From: Microbacterium sp.
GTDB taxonomy: Bacteria > Actinomycetota > Actinomycetes > Actinomycetales > Microbacteriaceae
NCBI GenBank assembly: GCA_031177765.1
Contig: JAPSKH010000020.1
Location: forward strand, 1 to 37,954
DNA length: 37,954 nt
Direction of reading: 5' to 3'
In this document: piece by piece, positions 22,855 through 31,117 of the stretch
Numbering within the stretch: the stretch's first letter is position 1
How the letters are laid out: each line of letters begins with the position of its first letter
Program-made: the position numbers and the translations under genes
Notes under the pieces: generated by a model
Database searches by the model: none
What the model was told of the DNA's origin: nothing
What the model saw: only the letters and a program-made list of their open reading frames with translations

Positions 22855-24369
22855 GTGACGACCTTCGCCGACCTCGGCGTAGACCAGGACATCGTCGACG
22901 TGCTCGCAGCACGCGGCATCGTCGACGCATTCCCGATCCAGGAGCAGACCATCCCGTTGGGGCTTCCCGGCCAGGACATCATCGGGCAGGCCAAGACCGG
23001 AACAGGCAAGACGTTCGGCTTCGGCATCCCGGTCGTCCAGCGGCTCGGCCAGAACCCCGCGCCCGGCGTCAAGGCGCTGATCGTCGTTCCCACCCGCGAG
23101 CTCGCGGTGCAGGTGTACGAGGACATGGACATGCTCACCTCCGGCCGCTCGACCAGCGTCGTGGCCATCTACGGCGGCAAGGCCTACGAGGGTCAGATCG
23201 ACCAGCTCAGGGCGGGCGCGCAGATCGTCGTGGGCACGCCCGGGCGCCTGATCGACCTCAACAACCAGCGCCTGCTGGATCTGTCGAACGCGACGGAGGT
23301 CGTGCTCGACGAGGCCGACAAGATGCTCGACCTCGGGTTCCTTCCCGACATCGAGAAGATCTTCACCAAGGTCCCCGCGATCCGGCACACGCAGCTGTTC
23401 TCCGCGACGATGCCCGGACCGATCGTCGCGCTGGCACGGCGGTTCATGTCGAACCCCATCCACATCCGCGCCAACGACCCGGACGAGGGCCTCACACAGG
23501 CCAACATCCGTCACCTGGTCTACCGCGCCCACAGCCTCGACAAGGACGAGGTCATCGCCCGCATCCTGCAGGCCGAGGGCCGCGGCAAGACGGTGATCTT
23601 CACGCGGACCAAGCGCGCCGCCCAGAAGCTCGTCGACGAGCTGAACGACCGCGGCTTCAACGCCGGAGCGGTGCACGGCGACATGAGCCAGGAGGCGCGC
23701 GAGCGCTCGATGGCGGCCTTCAAGGCCGGCAAGAAGGACGTGCTCATCGCGACGGACGTGGCCGCGCGCGGAATCGACGTGGACGATGTCACGCACGTGA
23801 TCAACCACACCATCCCCGACGACGAGAAGACCTACCTCCACCGCGCCGGTCGAACGGGCCGCGCCGGCAAGACCGGCATCGCCGTCACCTTCGTCGACTG
23901 GGAGGACCTGCACAAGTGGGCCCTCATCAACCGGGCGCTCGAGTTCGGGCAGCCCGAGCCGGTCGAGACGTACTCGTCGAGCCCGCACCTGTACGCCGAA
24001 CTCGACATCCCCGCGGGCACGAAGGGCCGCATCGCGACGGCGCCGAAGACGCAGTCCGTGCGGGTGCAGCCTGAGCGCGCGGCGGACGCCGCCGCCGAAG
24101 CCGCGTCCGAGGGTCGCGTCAGCACGCGCCGGCGCCGCCGCCGGACGAGCGCATCGGCCGAGCGCGTGGGCGCGAGCTTCGAGCAGGGAGCCGACGCGAA
24201 GGCCGCGGCAGGATCATCGCGGCCCGCGGGCGCCGACCGCACCGCCGAGGGTGCAGGTACCCACGACGGCGCCGGGAAGGGCCACCACGACGGCAATGCG
24301 GCGCCCCGGCGCCGGCGGCGTCGCCGCGGCGGTTCCGGCACCGCCGGCGCCGCCTCCGTCGGCGCCTGA
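22855..24369 (+). CDS. DEAD-box ATP-dependent RNA helicase (RhlE-like)
   Basis: A 504-residue SF2 RNA helicase with every core motif. The Q motif is around 27-33, Walker A AKTGTGKT at 46-53, PTRELA at 79-84 and TPGR at 128-131. DEAD is at 152-155, SAT at 183-185, ARGID at 304-308 and HRAGRTGR at 329-336. The region after residue 400 is low-complexity, Ala/Gly-rich and contains two Arg runs (RRRRRR and RRRRRRR followed by GG), typical of RNA-binding tails. It likely acts in RNA remodelling, decay or ribosome assembly. The GTG at 22855 gives the usual short N-terminus (MTTFADLGV) and has a GGACAGG-like site upstream; the upstream GTG at 22765 would add 30 unrelated residues. Confidence 0.93.
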   Translation: MTTFADLGVDQDIVDVLAARGIVDAFPIQEQTIPLGLPGQDIIGQAKTGTGKTFGFGIPVVQRLGQNPAPGVKALIVVPTRELAVQVYEDMDMLTSGRSTSVVAIYGGKAYEGQIDQLRAGAQIVVGTPGRLIDLNNQRLLDLSNATEVVLDEADKMLDLGFLPDIEKIFTKVPAIRHTQLFSATMPGPIVALARRFMSNPIHIRANDPDEGLTQANIRHLVYRAHSLDKDEVIARILQAEGRGKTVIFTRTKRAAQKLVDELNDRGFNAGAVHGDMSQEARERSMAAFKAGKKDVLIATDVAARGIDVDDVTHVINHTIPDDEKTYLHRAGRTGRAGKTGIAVTFVDWEDLHKWALINRALEFGQPEPVETYSSSPHLYAELDIPAGTKGRIATAPKTQSVRVQPERAADAAAEAASEGRVSTRRRRRRTSASAERVGASFEQGADAKAAAGSSRPAGADRTAEGAGTHDGAGKGHHDGNAAPRRRRRRRGGSGTAGAASVGA

Positions 24370-24389
24370 CGCCCGCGAAGAGCTGCACT

Positions 24390-24438
24390 CGAGGAAGCGC
24401 CTCCGGTCCCCTCAGGGGTGGACGGGGGCGCTTCCTCG
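24390..24438. terminator. Bidirectional terminator overlapping the PHP gene end
   Basis: A 15-base arm (24390-24404) pairs with 24424-24438, with one G-U pair. The 19-base loop itself holds a CCCC-TCA-GGGG hairpin. The right arm lies inside the last codons of the convergent PHP gene, whose stop is at 24412-24414. Confidence 0.7.
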
Positions 24439-25335
24439 TGCCCGCTCGATGATGCGCGCCACCATCTCGTCGCTGGTGGTGTTCTCCCCCGGCTGATTGG
24501 GCTTGCCCATGCCGTGGTAGTCGCTGGAGCCGGTCACGATCAGGTCCCGGTCGCGGCACAGCTCACGGAGCGTCCGGAGCCCGGCGCCGACGTTCTCCCG
24601 ATGCCCCAGTTCGAAGCCGGCGAGCCCCGCCTCGAGCATCCGCTCCATGAGCGCGGGCGGCAGCAGGCCCGCCCGCCCCGCGGGATGGGCGATGATCGGG
24701 ACGCCACCCGCTCCGACGACGAGCTCGACGGCGGTCACCGGGTCGGGTGCGAACAGAGCGACGTAGTAGTCCCCGCCCGGGCTGAGGATTCCCGAGAACG
24801 CCTCCGCCCGGTCGCGCACGAGGCCGCGGGCCACCAGAGCGTCGGCGATGTGCGGGCGTCCCACCGTGGCGCCGTCGCTGGTCTGCGCGAGGATGTCGTC
24901 CCAGACCAGGTCGTAGTCCCGCGAGATGCGGTCCGCCATGAGGCGCGCGCGATCCAGTCGCGACGAGCGGATGCGCTCGGTCATCGCACGCAGGGCCGCG
25001 TCATCGGGATCGGGCAGATACGCCAGCACGTGGACGCTGCGCCACTGGTGGCGCGCGGACAGCTCCATGCCGGGGATGAACGTCATGCCGAGCGATGTCG
25101 CCGCCTCGGCCGCCTCCGCCCAGCCCGAGGTCGTGTCGTGGTCGGTGAGCGCGGCGGTGCGGATCCCGTGCCGGTGCGCGGCGGACATCACCTCTGCGGG
25201 CGGCTGCGTGCCGTCGGAGTTCGCGGAGTGCAGGTGCAGGTCGCTCGGCCCCTCGAACCGCTGGGCCCTCGCGAGCCGCGGCTCCTCGCGGCGCTCGCGC
25301 GACGCGGACGAAGCACGTGGCGACGGTCCCGGCAT
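24412..25335 (-). CDS. PHP-domain phosphoesterase (YciV/TrpH-like)
   Basis: A 307-residue PHP-family metallo-phosphoesterase. The characterised YciV relative hydrolyses nucleoside 3',5'-bisphosphates and trims RNA 5' ends; this assignment is by family only. The metal ligands are visible in order: DLHLHSANSDG, ALTDHDTTSG, GMELSARH with VHVLAY, PIIAHPAGR and SSDYHG near the C-terminus. The ATG at 25335 is chosen over an upstream ATG (25365) because TACGCT lies exactly 6 bases upstream. The N-terminal 30 residues are basic and Ser/Arg-rich. It is divergent from the next gene and convergent with the DEAD-box helicase. Confidence 0.9.
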   Translation of the reverse strand: MPGPSPRASSASRERREEPRLARAQRFEGPSDLHLHSANSDGTQPPAEVMSAAHRHGIRTAALTDHDTTSGWAEAAEAATSLGMTFIPGMELSARHQWRSVHVLAYLPDPDDAALRAMTERIRSSRLDRARLMADRISRDYDLVWDDILAQTSDGATVGRPHIADALVARGLVRDRAEAFSGILSPGGDYYVALFAPDPVTAVELVVGAGGVPIIAHPAGRAGLLPPALMERMLEAGLAGFELGHRENVGAGLRTLRELCRDRDLIVTGSSDYHGMGKPNQPGENTTSDEMVARIIERARGSAPVHP

Positions 25336-25341
25336 CCTTCG

Positions 25342-25347
25342 AGCGTA
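25342..25347 (-). promoter_or_regulatory. -10 element, leaderless promoter of PHP gene
   Basis: TACGCT on the minus strand, 6 bases before the ATG at 25335. It sits 50 bases from the divergent -10 element at 25397. Confidence 0.6.
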
Positions 25348-25396
25348 GCGCGGCGACATGCCCACGACCGCTGACCGATCTTTCAGGCTGCTCCCC

Positions 25397-25402
25397 TAGA
25401 GT
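25397..25402 (+). promoter_or_regulatory. -10 element, leaderless promoter of EEP-fold gene
   Basis: TAGAGT, 6 bases before the GTG at 25409. A TGACCG at 25372-25377 could be a weak -35 box with 19-base spacing. Confidence 0.6.
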
Positions 25403-25408
25403 CGCGTC

Positions 25409-26431
25409 GTGCTTCGCCTGTTGGGGATCCTCGTGACCGTGCTGTGCGCGATCGCGGCGGCGGTCCTCACGTGGCCGGCCTTCTTCCGGCTGGAGCGCAC
25501 GTATCCGGTCGCGCAGATCGTGTCCTTCCGCGGCCTGATGGTCGCCGTCTTCGTCGCCGCGGTCGTCCTGGCCCTCCTGCTCGCGATCGCCCGTCCCGTG
25601 CGCGGGTTCGCGTTCTCGCTCGCGATCGTCGCGGCCGTGGCGGCCGTGGCGAACGCCGTGGTGATCGTCGGCCGCGGCGGCATGGGTCCGGAGTCGCTTC
25701 CGGCCAAGACCGAATCGAGCGTGCGGGTCATGACGTGGAACACCGCCGGACCGGCGACGGCGCCCGAGACCATCGCCAAGATCGCCGTGGCGATGGATGC
25801 CGACATCGTCGCCCTGCCGGAGACGACGATCGAAACCGGCGAGAAGGTGGCCGTCGCGATGCGCGAGCTGGGCCATCGCATGTGGGCGCATCACGCGGAG
25901 GACCCCTCGACCGAGTGGGATGCCGGGTCGACGACCCTCCTCATCTCCCCCGACATGGGCGACTACGCCGTCATCGAGTCCTCCGTCGAGGGGATGAGCA
26001 ACACCTCCACCGTTCCCAGCGCCGTCGCGATGCCCACCGATGGGGACGGGCCGATCGTGGTCGCCGCGCACGCGGTCGCGCCGCGGCCCAGCTACATGCA
26101 GCGCTGGCGCGACGACCTGCAGTGGCTCGCGGACCAGTGCGGCCAGAGCAACGTCATCATGGCCGGGGACTTCAACGCCACCGTGGACCACATGACCGGC
26201 CTCGGCATCGACGGCGCGACCCTGGGGCACTGCACCGACGCCGCCGTGGCGACCGGCAGCGGCTCGGTGGGCACCTGGTCGGCCCAGTTCCCGGCGATGC
26301 TCGGCGCGCCGATCGACCACGTCATGGCGTCCGAGCATTGGAAGGCCACCGGCTCCCTGGTGCTGCGCTCGCTGGACGGGTCGGGCTCGGATCACCGGCC
26401 GCTCATCGTCCAGTTCGAGCCCGCAGACTGA
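25409..26431 (+). CDS. Membrane-anchored endonuclease/exonuclease/phosphatase-fold protein
   Basis: A 340-residue protein. Three N-terminal membrane helices (about 4-22, 42-61 and 68-87) are followed by an EEP-fold hydrolase domain (about 105-337). The metal and catalytic residues of the fold are all present: N111 in MTWNTAG, E138 in LPETT, D254/N256 in GDFNAT, D303/H304 in IDHV, and the closing D328/H329 in SDHRP. The catalytic domain is probably outside the membrane, where it could act on phospholipid-type or nucleic-acid phosphodiesters; the substrate is unknown. The GTG at 25409 is supported by the leaderless promoter. The next gene follows after 37 bases with its own -10-like hexamer. 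Confidence 0.9.
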   Translation: MLRLLGILVTVLCAIAAAVLTWPAFFRLERTYPVAQIVSFRGLMVAVFVAAVVLALLLAIARPVRGFAFSLAIVAAVAAVANAVVIVGRGGMGPESLPAKTESSVRVMTWNTAGPATAPETIAKIAVAMDADIVALPETTIETGEKVAVAMRELGHRMWAHHAEDPSTEWDAGSTTLLISPDMGDYAVIESSVEGMSNTSTVPSAVAMPTDGDGPIVVAAHAVAPRPSYMQRWRDDLQWLADQCGQSNVIMAGDFNATVDHMTGLGIDGATLGHCTDAAVATGSGSVGTWSAQFPAMLGAPIDHVMASEHWKATGSLVLRSLDGSGSDHRPLIVQFEPAD

Positions 26432-26456
26432 TCCCGCAGGGGCCCGCGCGACGTGG

Positions 26457-26462
26457 GACACT
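26457..26462 (+). promoter_or_regulatory. Possible -10 element, leaderless start of aminopeptidase P gene
   Basis: GACACT, 6 bases before the ATG at 26469. It lacks the first T of the consensus, but the position is identical to the others. GGGAG at 26463-26467 lies too close to the ATG to be a good ribosome site. Confidence 0.4.
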
Positions 26463-26468
26463 GGGAGC

Positions 26469-27911
26469 ATGAGCAGCGCAGCCGACCGCCCGACGGGCAC
26501 CAGCGACACGATCGCCGAGGCTCCCGCCGAACCCACGACCTCGAGCACCAACCGGCGGCAGCCCTTCGGCCAGGGCTTCCTCGACACCATCTCGATGGGA
26601 TGGGCCGACCGCCCCGAGACGATCCCGCCCGCACGTCCGCAGGCCTCGTACGCCGCCGCGCGGCGCGACGCGGTCTCGGCGGCGTTCACCGGCAAGCGCC
26701 TCGTCGTGCCGGCCGGCGACCTCAAGCAGCGCAGCAACGACACCGACTACCCGTTCCGAGCCCATTCGGCGTTCGCACATCTGACCGGATGGGCCGCCGA
26801 CGCCGAACCCGGCGCGATGCTGGTGTTCGAGCCGAACGGCGACGGACACGACGTGACGCTGTACTTCCGCGAGCGCGCCGACCGCACCACGTCGGAGTTC
26901 TACTCGGATGCCTCCATCGGCGAGTTCTGGATCGGTCCTCGCCCGGCTCTGGGCGCGGTGGCGGCGGACCTCGGTCTGGAGACGGCGCACATCGATGAGT
27001 TCGAGTCGCGCGACGGCGACCTCGTCGTGGACGAGGACGAGGACCTCACGCGCTTCGTCTCGGAGCTGCGCCTGATCAAGGACGACTACGAGATCGAGCA
27101 GCTCAAGCTCGCCGTCGAGGTCACCGCGCGGGGCTTCGACGACATCGTCGCCCACCTCCCGACGGTCATCGAGCACCCGCGCGGCGAGCGCGTCGTCGAG
27201 GGCGTGTTCCACCAGCGTGCCCGCAGCGACGGCAACGCGGTCGGGTATGACACGATCGCGGCATCCGGCCCGCACGCGTGCTACCTGCACTGGACCCGCA
27301 ACGACGGGGCGGTGCTCCCGGGAGATCTCATCCTCATCGACGCCGGCGTCGAGATCGACAGCCTCTACACCGCCGACATCACGCGCACGCTGCCGGTCAG
27401 CGGCCGGTTCAGCGACATCCAGCGCCGGATCTACGAGACGGTGCGCGAAGCGGCGGACGCCGCCTTCGCCGCAGCGCAGCCGGGCGCGAAGTTCAGCGAT
27501 CTCAACCGCGCGGCGTGGGAGGTCATCGCGCGCCGCACCGCGGAGTGGGGCATCCTGCCGGTCAGCGCCGAGGAGGCGATGGACCCCGACACGGGGCATC
27601 ACCACCGCCGGTACATGGTGCACGGCACCAGCCACCACCTGGGCCTGGACGTGCACGACTGCGCGCAGGCGCGCCGGGAGCTGTACGCCGGCGGCACGCT
27701 GCAGCCGGGGATGGTCTTCACCATCGAGCCCGGCCTGTACTTCCAGATCGACGACCTGACCGTCCCCGAGGAGTACCGCGGCATCGGCGTGCGCATCGAG
27801 GACGACATCCTCCTGACCGAGGACGGCCCGGTGAACCTCTCCGCCGACATCCCTCGCACCGCCGACGAGGTCGAGGCCTGGGTCGCACGGCTGTCCGGCA
27901 CGGACCGCTGA
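26469..27911 (+). CDS. pepP: Xaa-Pro aminopeptidase (aminopeptidase P)
   Basis: A 480-residue M24-family metallopeptidase that removes the N-terminal residue before proline. An N-terminal AMP_N-like domain (about 60-200) precedes the pita-bread domain (about 210-470). The five metal ligands are all in place: D291 (LIDAG), D303 (TADITRT), H389 (HGTSHHLG), E420 (TIEPG) and E444 (VRIED). The first 30 residues are polar and likely disordered; there is no signal peptide, so it is cytosolic. It is followed 17 bases later by a gamma-glutamyltransferase-like gene on the same strand, suggesting a peptide-catabolism pair. Confidence 0.94.
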   Translation: MSSAADRPTGTSDTIAEAPAEPTTSSTNRRQPFGQGFLDTISMGWADRPETIPPARPQASYAAARRDAVSAAFTGKRLVVPAGDLKQRSNDTDYPFRAHSAFAHLTGWAADAEPGAMLVFEPNGDGHDVTLYFRERADRTTSEFYSDASIGEFWIGPRPALGAVAADLGLETAHIDEFESRDGDLVVDEDEDLTRFVSELRLIKDDYEIEQLKLAVEVTARGFDDIVAHLPTVIEHPRGERVVEGVFHQRARSDGNAVGYDTIAASGPHACYLHWTRNDGAVLPGDLILIDAGVEIDSLYTADITRTLPVSGRFSDIQRRIYETVREAADAAFAAAQPGAKFSDLNRAAWEVIARRTAEWGILPVSAEEAMDPDTGHHHRRYMVHGTSHHLGLDVHDCAQARRELYAGGTLQPGMVFTIEPGLYFQIDDLTVPEEYRGIGVRIEDDILLTEDGPVNLSADIPRTADEVEAWVARLSGTDR

Positions 27912-27928
27912 CCTTCCGCCGCAGCGCC

Positions 27929-29731
27929 GTGACGACCTACACCGCTCCTCCCGCCTTCACCACCCGTCCCACCCTCACCGGGACGTTCGGCATGGCCGCC
28001 TCCACCCACTGGATCGCCACGGCCACGACCCAGGCAGTGCTCGAGCGCGGGGGCAACGCCTTCGACGCCGCCGTCGCCGGCGCTTTCGTCCTCCACGTCG
28101 TCGAGCCGCACCTGAACGGTCCCGGCGGCGATCTCGTTGCGATCTTCCAGACAGCGGATGCCTCCTCCCCGACGGTGCTGATGGGACAGGGTCCGGCGCC
28201 GGCCGGTGCGACGATCGAGCACTACCGCGACGAAGGCCTCGACCTGGTGCCCGGGGCCGGCGGTCTCGCCGCGGCGGTGCCCGGCGCGGTCGACGCATGG
28301 CTGCTGCTGCTGCGCGACCACGGCACGTGGGAGCTGGCCGACGTGCTGTCGTACGCGATCGGGTACGCCCGAGACGGACACCCGCTGGTCGCCGGCGCCG
28401 CCGCCACCATCGCGCGGGTCGCTCAGCTGTTCGCCGATGACTGGACGACCTCGGCGGACCTGTGGATGCCCTCCGGTGCGCCGCCGGCAGCGGGCGACAT
28501 CGTCCGCAATCCCGCGTACGGCGATGTGCTCGACAGCCTCGTGCACGCGTCCTGCACGGTGCGCGACGACGGACCGGTCGGCCGCGCGGCGCGCATCGAC
28601 GCGGCCCGCCGGGAGTGGCGGGAGGGGATCGTGGCCCACGAGGCCTCGGCGTTCCTGGCCCGCCCGCATCGCCACTCGCACGGCGGCGCCCACGCGGCCG
28701 TGATCACCCCCGACGACTTCGCGGCGTTCCAGGCGGGGTACGAGGAGCCGGTGACCCGCGCGTTCCGCGGCCGCGCCATCGCCAAGGCGGGCGCGTGGAC
28801 GCAGGGACCGGCGCTGCTGCAGACGCTGGCGCTCCTCGAACCGCTCGCGGACGACGCCCTCGACCCGTCGCAGGAGCTGGGGGCGCACACCATCCTCGAG
28901 GCGCAGAAGCTCGCCCTCGCCGACCGCGACGCCTGGTTCGGCGACGACGAGGTCGATCTCGACGCCCTGCTGTCCGAGGACTACCTCGCCCAGCGGCGGG
29001 AGCTCATCACGGCGGAGGCATCCGAGCAGTTCCGTCCCGGGACGATCGCGGGTCGAGCAGGATTCCAGCCGCCGCTGCGCACCTCGTACGCGGCGACCGG
29101 AGTCGGGACCGGCGAGCCGACCGTCGCCAAGACGGGCGAGACCCGGGGCGACACCTGTCACCTCGACGTCGTGGACCGCTGGGGGAACATCGTCTCCGCG
29201 ACGCCGTCGGGCGGCTGGCTGCAGTCCTCGCCGACGATCCCCGCGCTGGGCTTCTGCCTGGGCACGCGCCTGCAGATGACGTGGCTCGAACCGGGGCATC
29301 CGTCCTCCCTCGTTCCGGGGAAGCGGCCGCGCACCACGCTCACGCCCACGCTCGTGCTCTCGGACGGCCGACCGGAGTTCGCGATCGGCTCCCCCGGCGG
29401 CGACCAGCAGGACCAGTGGCAGCTGCTGGCGCTGCTGCGGATCATCGTGGGCGGCTACACGCCCCAGCAGGCCATCGACGCCCCGGCGCTGCACACCACC
29501 GCGATGCCGGAGTCCTTCTGGCCCCGCACCTGGACCCCCGCCGGCGCCGTGGTGGAGACCCGGCTGGGTGAGGACGTCATCCGGGGCCTGGAGCGCCGCG
29601 GGCACCGCATCACCCGTGCCGGTGACTGGGCGCTCGGGCGCGTCTCCGCCGTGGGTCGCGACGCTGCCACGGGCGCGCTCTGGGCCGCCGCGAACCCGCG
29701 CGGGATGCAGGGATACGCCGCAGGGCGCTGA
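27929..29731 (+). CDS. Gamma-glutamyltransferase family (Ntn-hydrolase) protein
   Basis: A 600-residue member of the gamma-glutamyltranspeptidase family, normally made as a precursor that self-cleaves before a Thr nucleophile. The N-terminal AVLERGGNAFDAAVA block (36-50) and GPGGD (64-68) are typical. The predicted nucleophile is T409 in GDTCHLDVVD, the place of the usual TTH; C410 replaces the second Thr. GSPGGD at 488-492 lies in the oxyanion region, and PRTTLTPTLVL at 467-477 is also conserved. There is no signal peptide, so this is probably a cytoplasmic acylase/GGT-like form and the substrate is uncertain. The GTG at 27929 has no clear ribosome site; ATG 27992 is an alternative. Confidence 0.88.
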   Translation: MTTYTAPPAFTTRPTLTGTFGMAASTHWIATATTQAVLERGGNAFDAAVAGAFVLHVVEPHLNGPGGDLVAIFQTADASSPTVLMGQGPAPAGATIEHYRDEGLDLVPGAGGLAAAVPGAVDAWLLLLRDHGTWELADVLSYAIGYARDGHPLVAGAAATIARVAQLFADDWTTSADLWMPSGAPPAAGDIVRNPAYGDVLDSLVHASCTVRDDGPVGRAARIDAARREWREGIVAHEASAFLARPHRHSHGGAHAAVITPDDFAAFQAGYEEPVTRAFRGRAIAKAGAWTQGPALLQTLALLEPLADDALDPSQELGAHTILEAQKLALADRDAWFGDDEVDLDALLSEDYLAQRRELITAEASEQFRPGTIAGRAGFQPPLRTSYAATGVGTGEPTVAKTGETRGDTCHLDVVDRWGNIVSATPSGGWLQSSPTIPALGFCLGTRLQMTWLEPGHPSSLVPGKRPRTTLTPTLVLSDGRPEFAIGSPGGDQQDQWQLLALLRIIVGGYTPQQAIDAPALHTTAMPESFWPRTWTPAGAVVETRLGEDVIRGLERRGHRITRAGDWALGRVSAVGRDAATGALWAAANPRGMQGYAAGR

Positions 29732-29756
29732 CGCTTCCGGGATCGCGTCGCGACGG

Positions 29757-30437
29757 TCAGGCGTGCGAGCGCATCCAGTCCGCGACGAGCGGAGCGAGGT
29801 CGGCGGCGACCTCGTCGGCAGGCCGCTTGCGGCCCTTCACCTCGAATGAGTGACCGCCGCCCTCGATCCAGGCGATGTCGGCGGCACGGCAGGAGGCGAC
29901 GGCATCCGCCAGCTGCTGGTGGGGATCGATGAACGGGTCCTCGGTGCCCTCGACGAACAGCTGCGGCTGCGTGATGTCGGGCAGATGCGCGGTGCGGACT
30001 TTGTCGGGGCTGCCGGGGGGATGCAGCGGGTAGCCGAGGTACACCAGGCCGGCCGGCGAGATGACGCCCTCGGCGGCGGCCATGGACGCCATGCGCCCGC
30101 CGTACGACTTGCCCGCGGCGAAGACGGGGAGGTTCCCGGCGTGCTCCCGCAGCCACATGAAGGCTGCGCGCCACGCGGCGACCGCGTGGGCTGCGGGGCC
30201 CGGCATCCGGCGTCCCGCCTCGGCATAGGGGAAGTTGAAGCGCAGGGTGCTCACGCCCTGCCGCCGAAGCCCCTCGGCGAAGCCGGACAGGAACGGATGC
30301 CGATAGCCCGCCCCCGCGCCGTGCGCCAGCGCGACGGACGACCAGGCGTCGGGCGCGACGGTCAGGGTCGCCGACACCTCGGTCGCGCCCGCGGGCAGAG
30401 CGACCGGGATGCGGACCTCGGCCGGCGCGGCGGTCAT
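29757..30437 (-). CDS. Alpha/beta hydrolase (KANL3/Tex30-like)
   Basis: A 226-residue small alpha/beta hydrolase with a recognisable triad: S111 in GKSYGGRMAS, D167 in EGTEDPF and H196 in GGGHSFE. The opening ALAHGAGAG (37-44) provides the oxyanion turn typical of the Tex30/KANL3 group rather than of lipases. The substrate cannot be predicted. The ATG at 30437 overlaps the stop of the upstream stress-protein gene (ATGA), so the two are translationally coupled. It converges on the gamma-glutamyltransferase gene across a 25-base gap with no clear terminator. Confidence 0.87.
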   Translation of the reverse strand: MTAAPAEVRIPVALPAGATEVSATLTVAPDAWSSVALAHGAGAGYRHPFLSGFAEGLRRQGVSTLRFNFPYAEAGRRMPGPAAHAVAAWRAAFMWLREHAGNLPVFAAGKSYGGRMASMAAAEGVISPAGLVYLGYPLHPPGSPDKVRTAHLPDITQPQLFVEGTEDPFIDPHQQLADAVASCRAADIAWIEGGGHSFEVKGRKRPADEVAADLAPLVADWMRSHA

Positions 30438-31078
30438 CGAGCGTCGCGCTCCTGAGGGCGCTCCGGCGTCTGTTCGCCGGCGTCGCCCGGGACGTCGCTC
30501 TCGGGCTCGTCGCCGGTCGGCTCGATCCGCTCGCCGTACCGCGGCGGCTCGACCGGCGCCGCCGACGACGGGCTCACCGGAGGCGGAGCGTCGGCTGCCA
30601 CGGGCGCCGACTGCGGGCCCAGGACCTGACGCGCACGGTGCAGGCTTCCCGCCGAGACCGTCACCTCGTAGTGATCGGCGACGACCTGGACCACCGACGC
30701 GTAGTCGCGGCGGCGACGGACCAGGGAGTAGGTGACGATGCTCAGCAGCATCCCGATCGCGATGCCGACGAACAGCACCCCCACGAAGGCCTGGATCGGG
30801 ACCGCCGGAGACCCGATGACGAGGATGGCCGAGAAGAGCAGACCCAGGAGCAGACCGTTCACCGCACCCGACCGCGCCGCGGACGCGTAGCCGAGCCGGC
30901 CCGTGATGCGTTCGATCGAGCGCAGCCCCTGCCCCACGATGGCGATGTCCCGCGCGGGGATCTCGGCCGCGATGAGGGAGGACACCACCTTCTGCGCAGC
31001 CTCGTACGTCGGGAAGCTCGCGACGGTCTGACCGACCTCGTCCGAGCCCTTCGGGAACCGGCCGCCCATCATGGTCAT
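30434..31078 (-). CDS. YflT-like general stress membrane protein
   Basis: A 214-residue protein. The N-terminal region (about 15-60, VASFPTYEAAQKVVSSLI) resembles the heat-induced YflT/GSP17M domain. Two membrane helices (about 70-89 and 95-116) follow, then a basic RRRRDY segment. A Pro/Glu/Ala-rich, probably disordered C-terminal tail fills the last 60 residues. The exact role is unknown. The start at 31078 (MTMMGG) is favoured by a GAGGAT hexamer 6 bases upstream, although ATG codons at 31072 and 31069 follow closely. It forms a coupled operon with the alpha/beta hydrolase gene and is divergent from the MgtE-N/CBS operon. Confidence 0.8.
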   Translation of the reverse strand: MTMMGGRFPKGSDEVGQTVASFPTYEAAQKVVSSLIAAEIPARDIAIVGQGLRSIERITGRLGYASAARSGAVNGLLLGLLFSAILVIGSPAVPIQAFVGVLFVGIAIGMLLSIVTYSLVRRRRDYASVVQVVADHYEVTVSAGSLHRARQVLGPQSAPVAADAPPPVSPSSAAPVEPPRYGERIEPTGDEPESDVPGDAGEQTPERPQERDAR

Positions 31079-31084
31079 TCCCCC

Positions 31085-31090
31085 ATCCTC
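31085..31090 (-). promoter_or_regulatory. Possible -10 element of the stress-protein gene
   Basis: GAGGAT on the minus strand, 6 bases before the ATG at 31078. It is a weak match at the first base. A GGGGG run between it and the ATG could also serve ribosome binding. Confidence 0.35.
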
Positions 31091-31105
31091 CCACGGCCCG
31101 CCGAC

Positions 31106-31111
31106 TACGCT
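31106..31111 (+). promoter_or_regulatory. -10 element, leaderless promoter of MgtE-N/CBS operon
   Basis: TACGCT, 6 bases before the GTG at 31118. It lies 15 bases from the divergent candidate at 31085-31090, so the two promoters overlap. Confidence 0.6.
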
Positions 31112-31117
31112 GGGATC

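Noticed and set aside
21907..23988. Long upstream extension of the ferritin-like frame across the DEAD-box helicase
   Set aside because: Bases above 22620 are antisense to the helicase and have low-complexity composition. The GTG at 22620 has its own -10 element.
29732..29756. TCGCG-CGCGA repeat between the GGT-like and hydrolase genes
   Set aside because: The arms are separated by a single base and cannot form a real hairpin.
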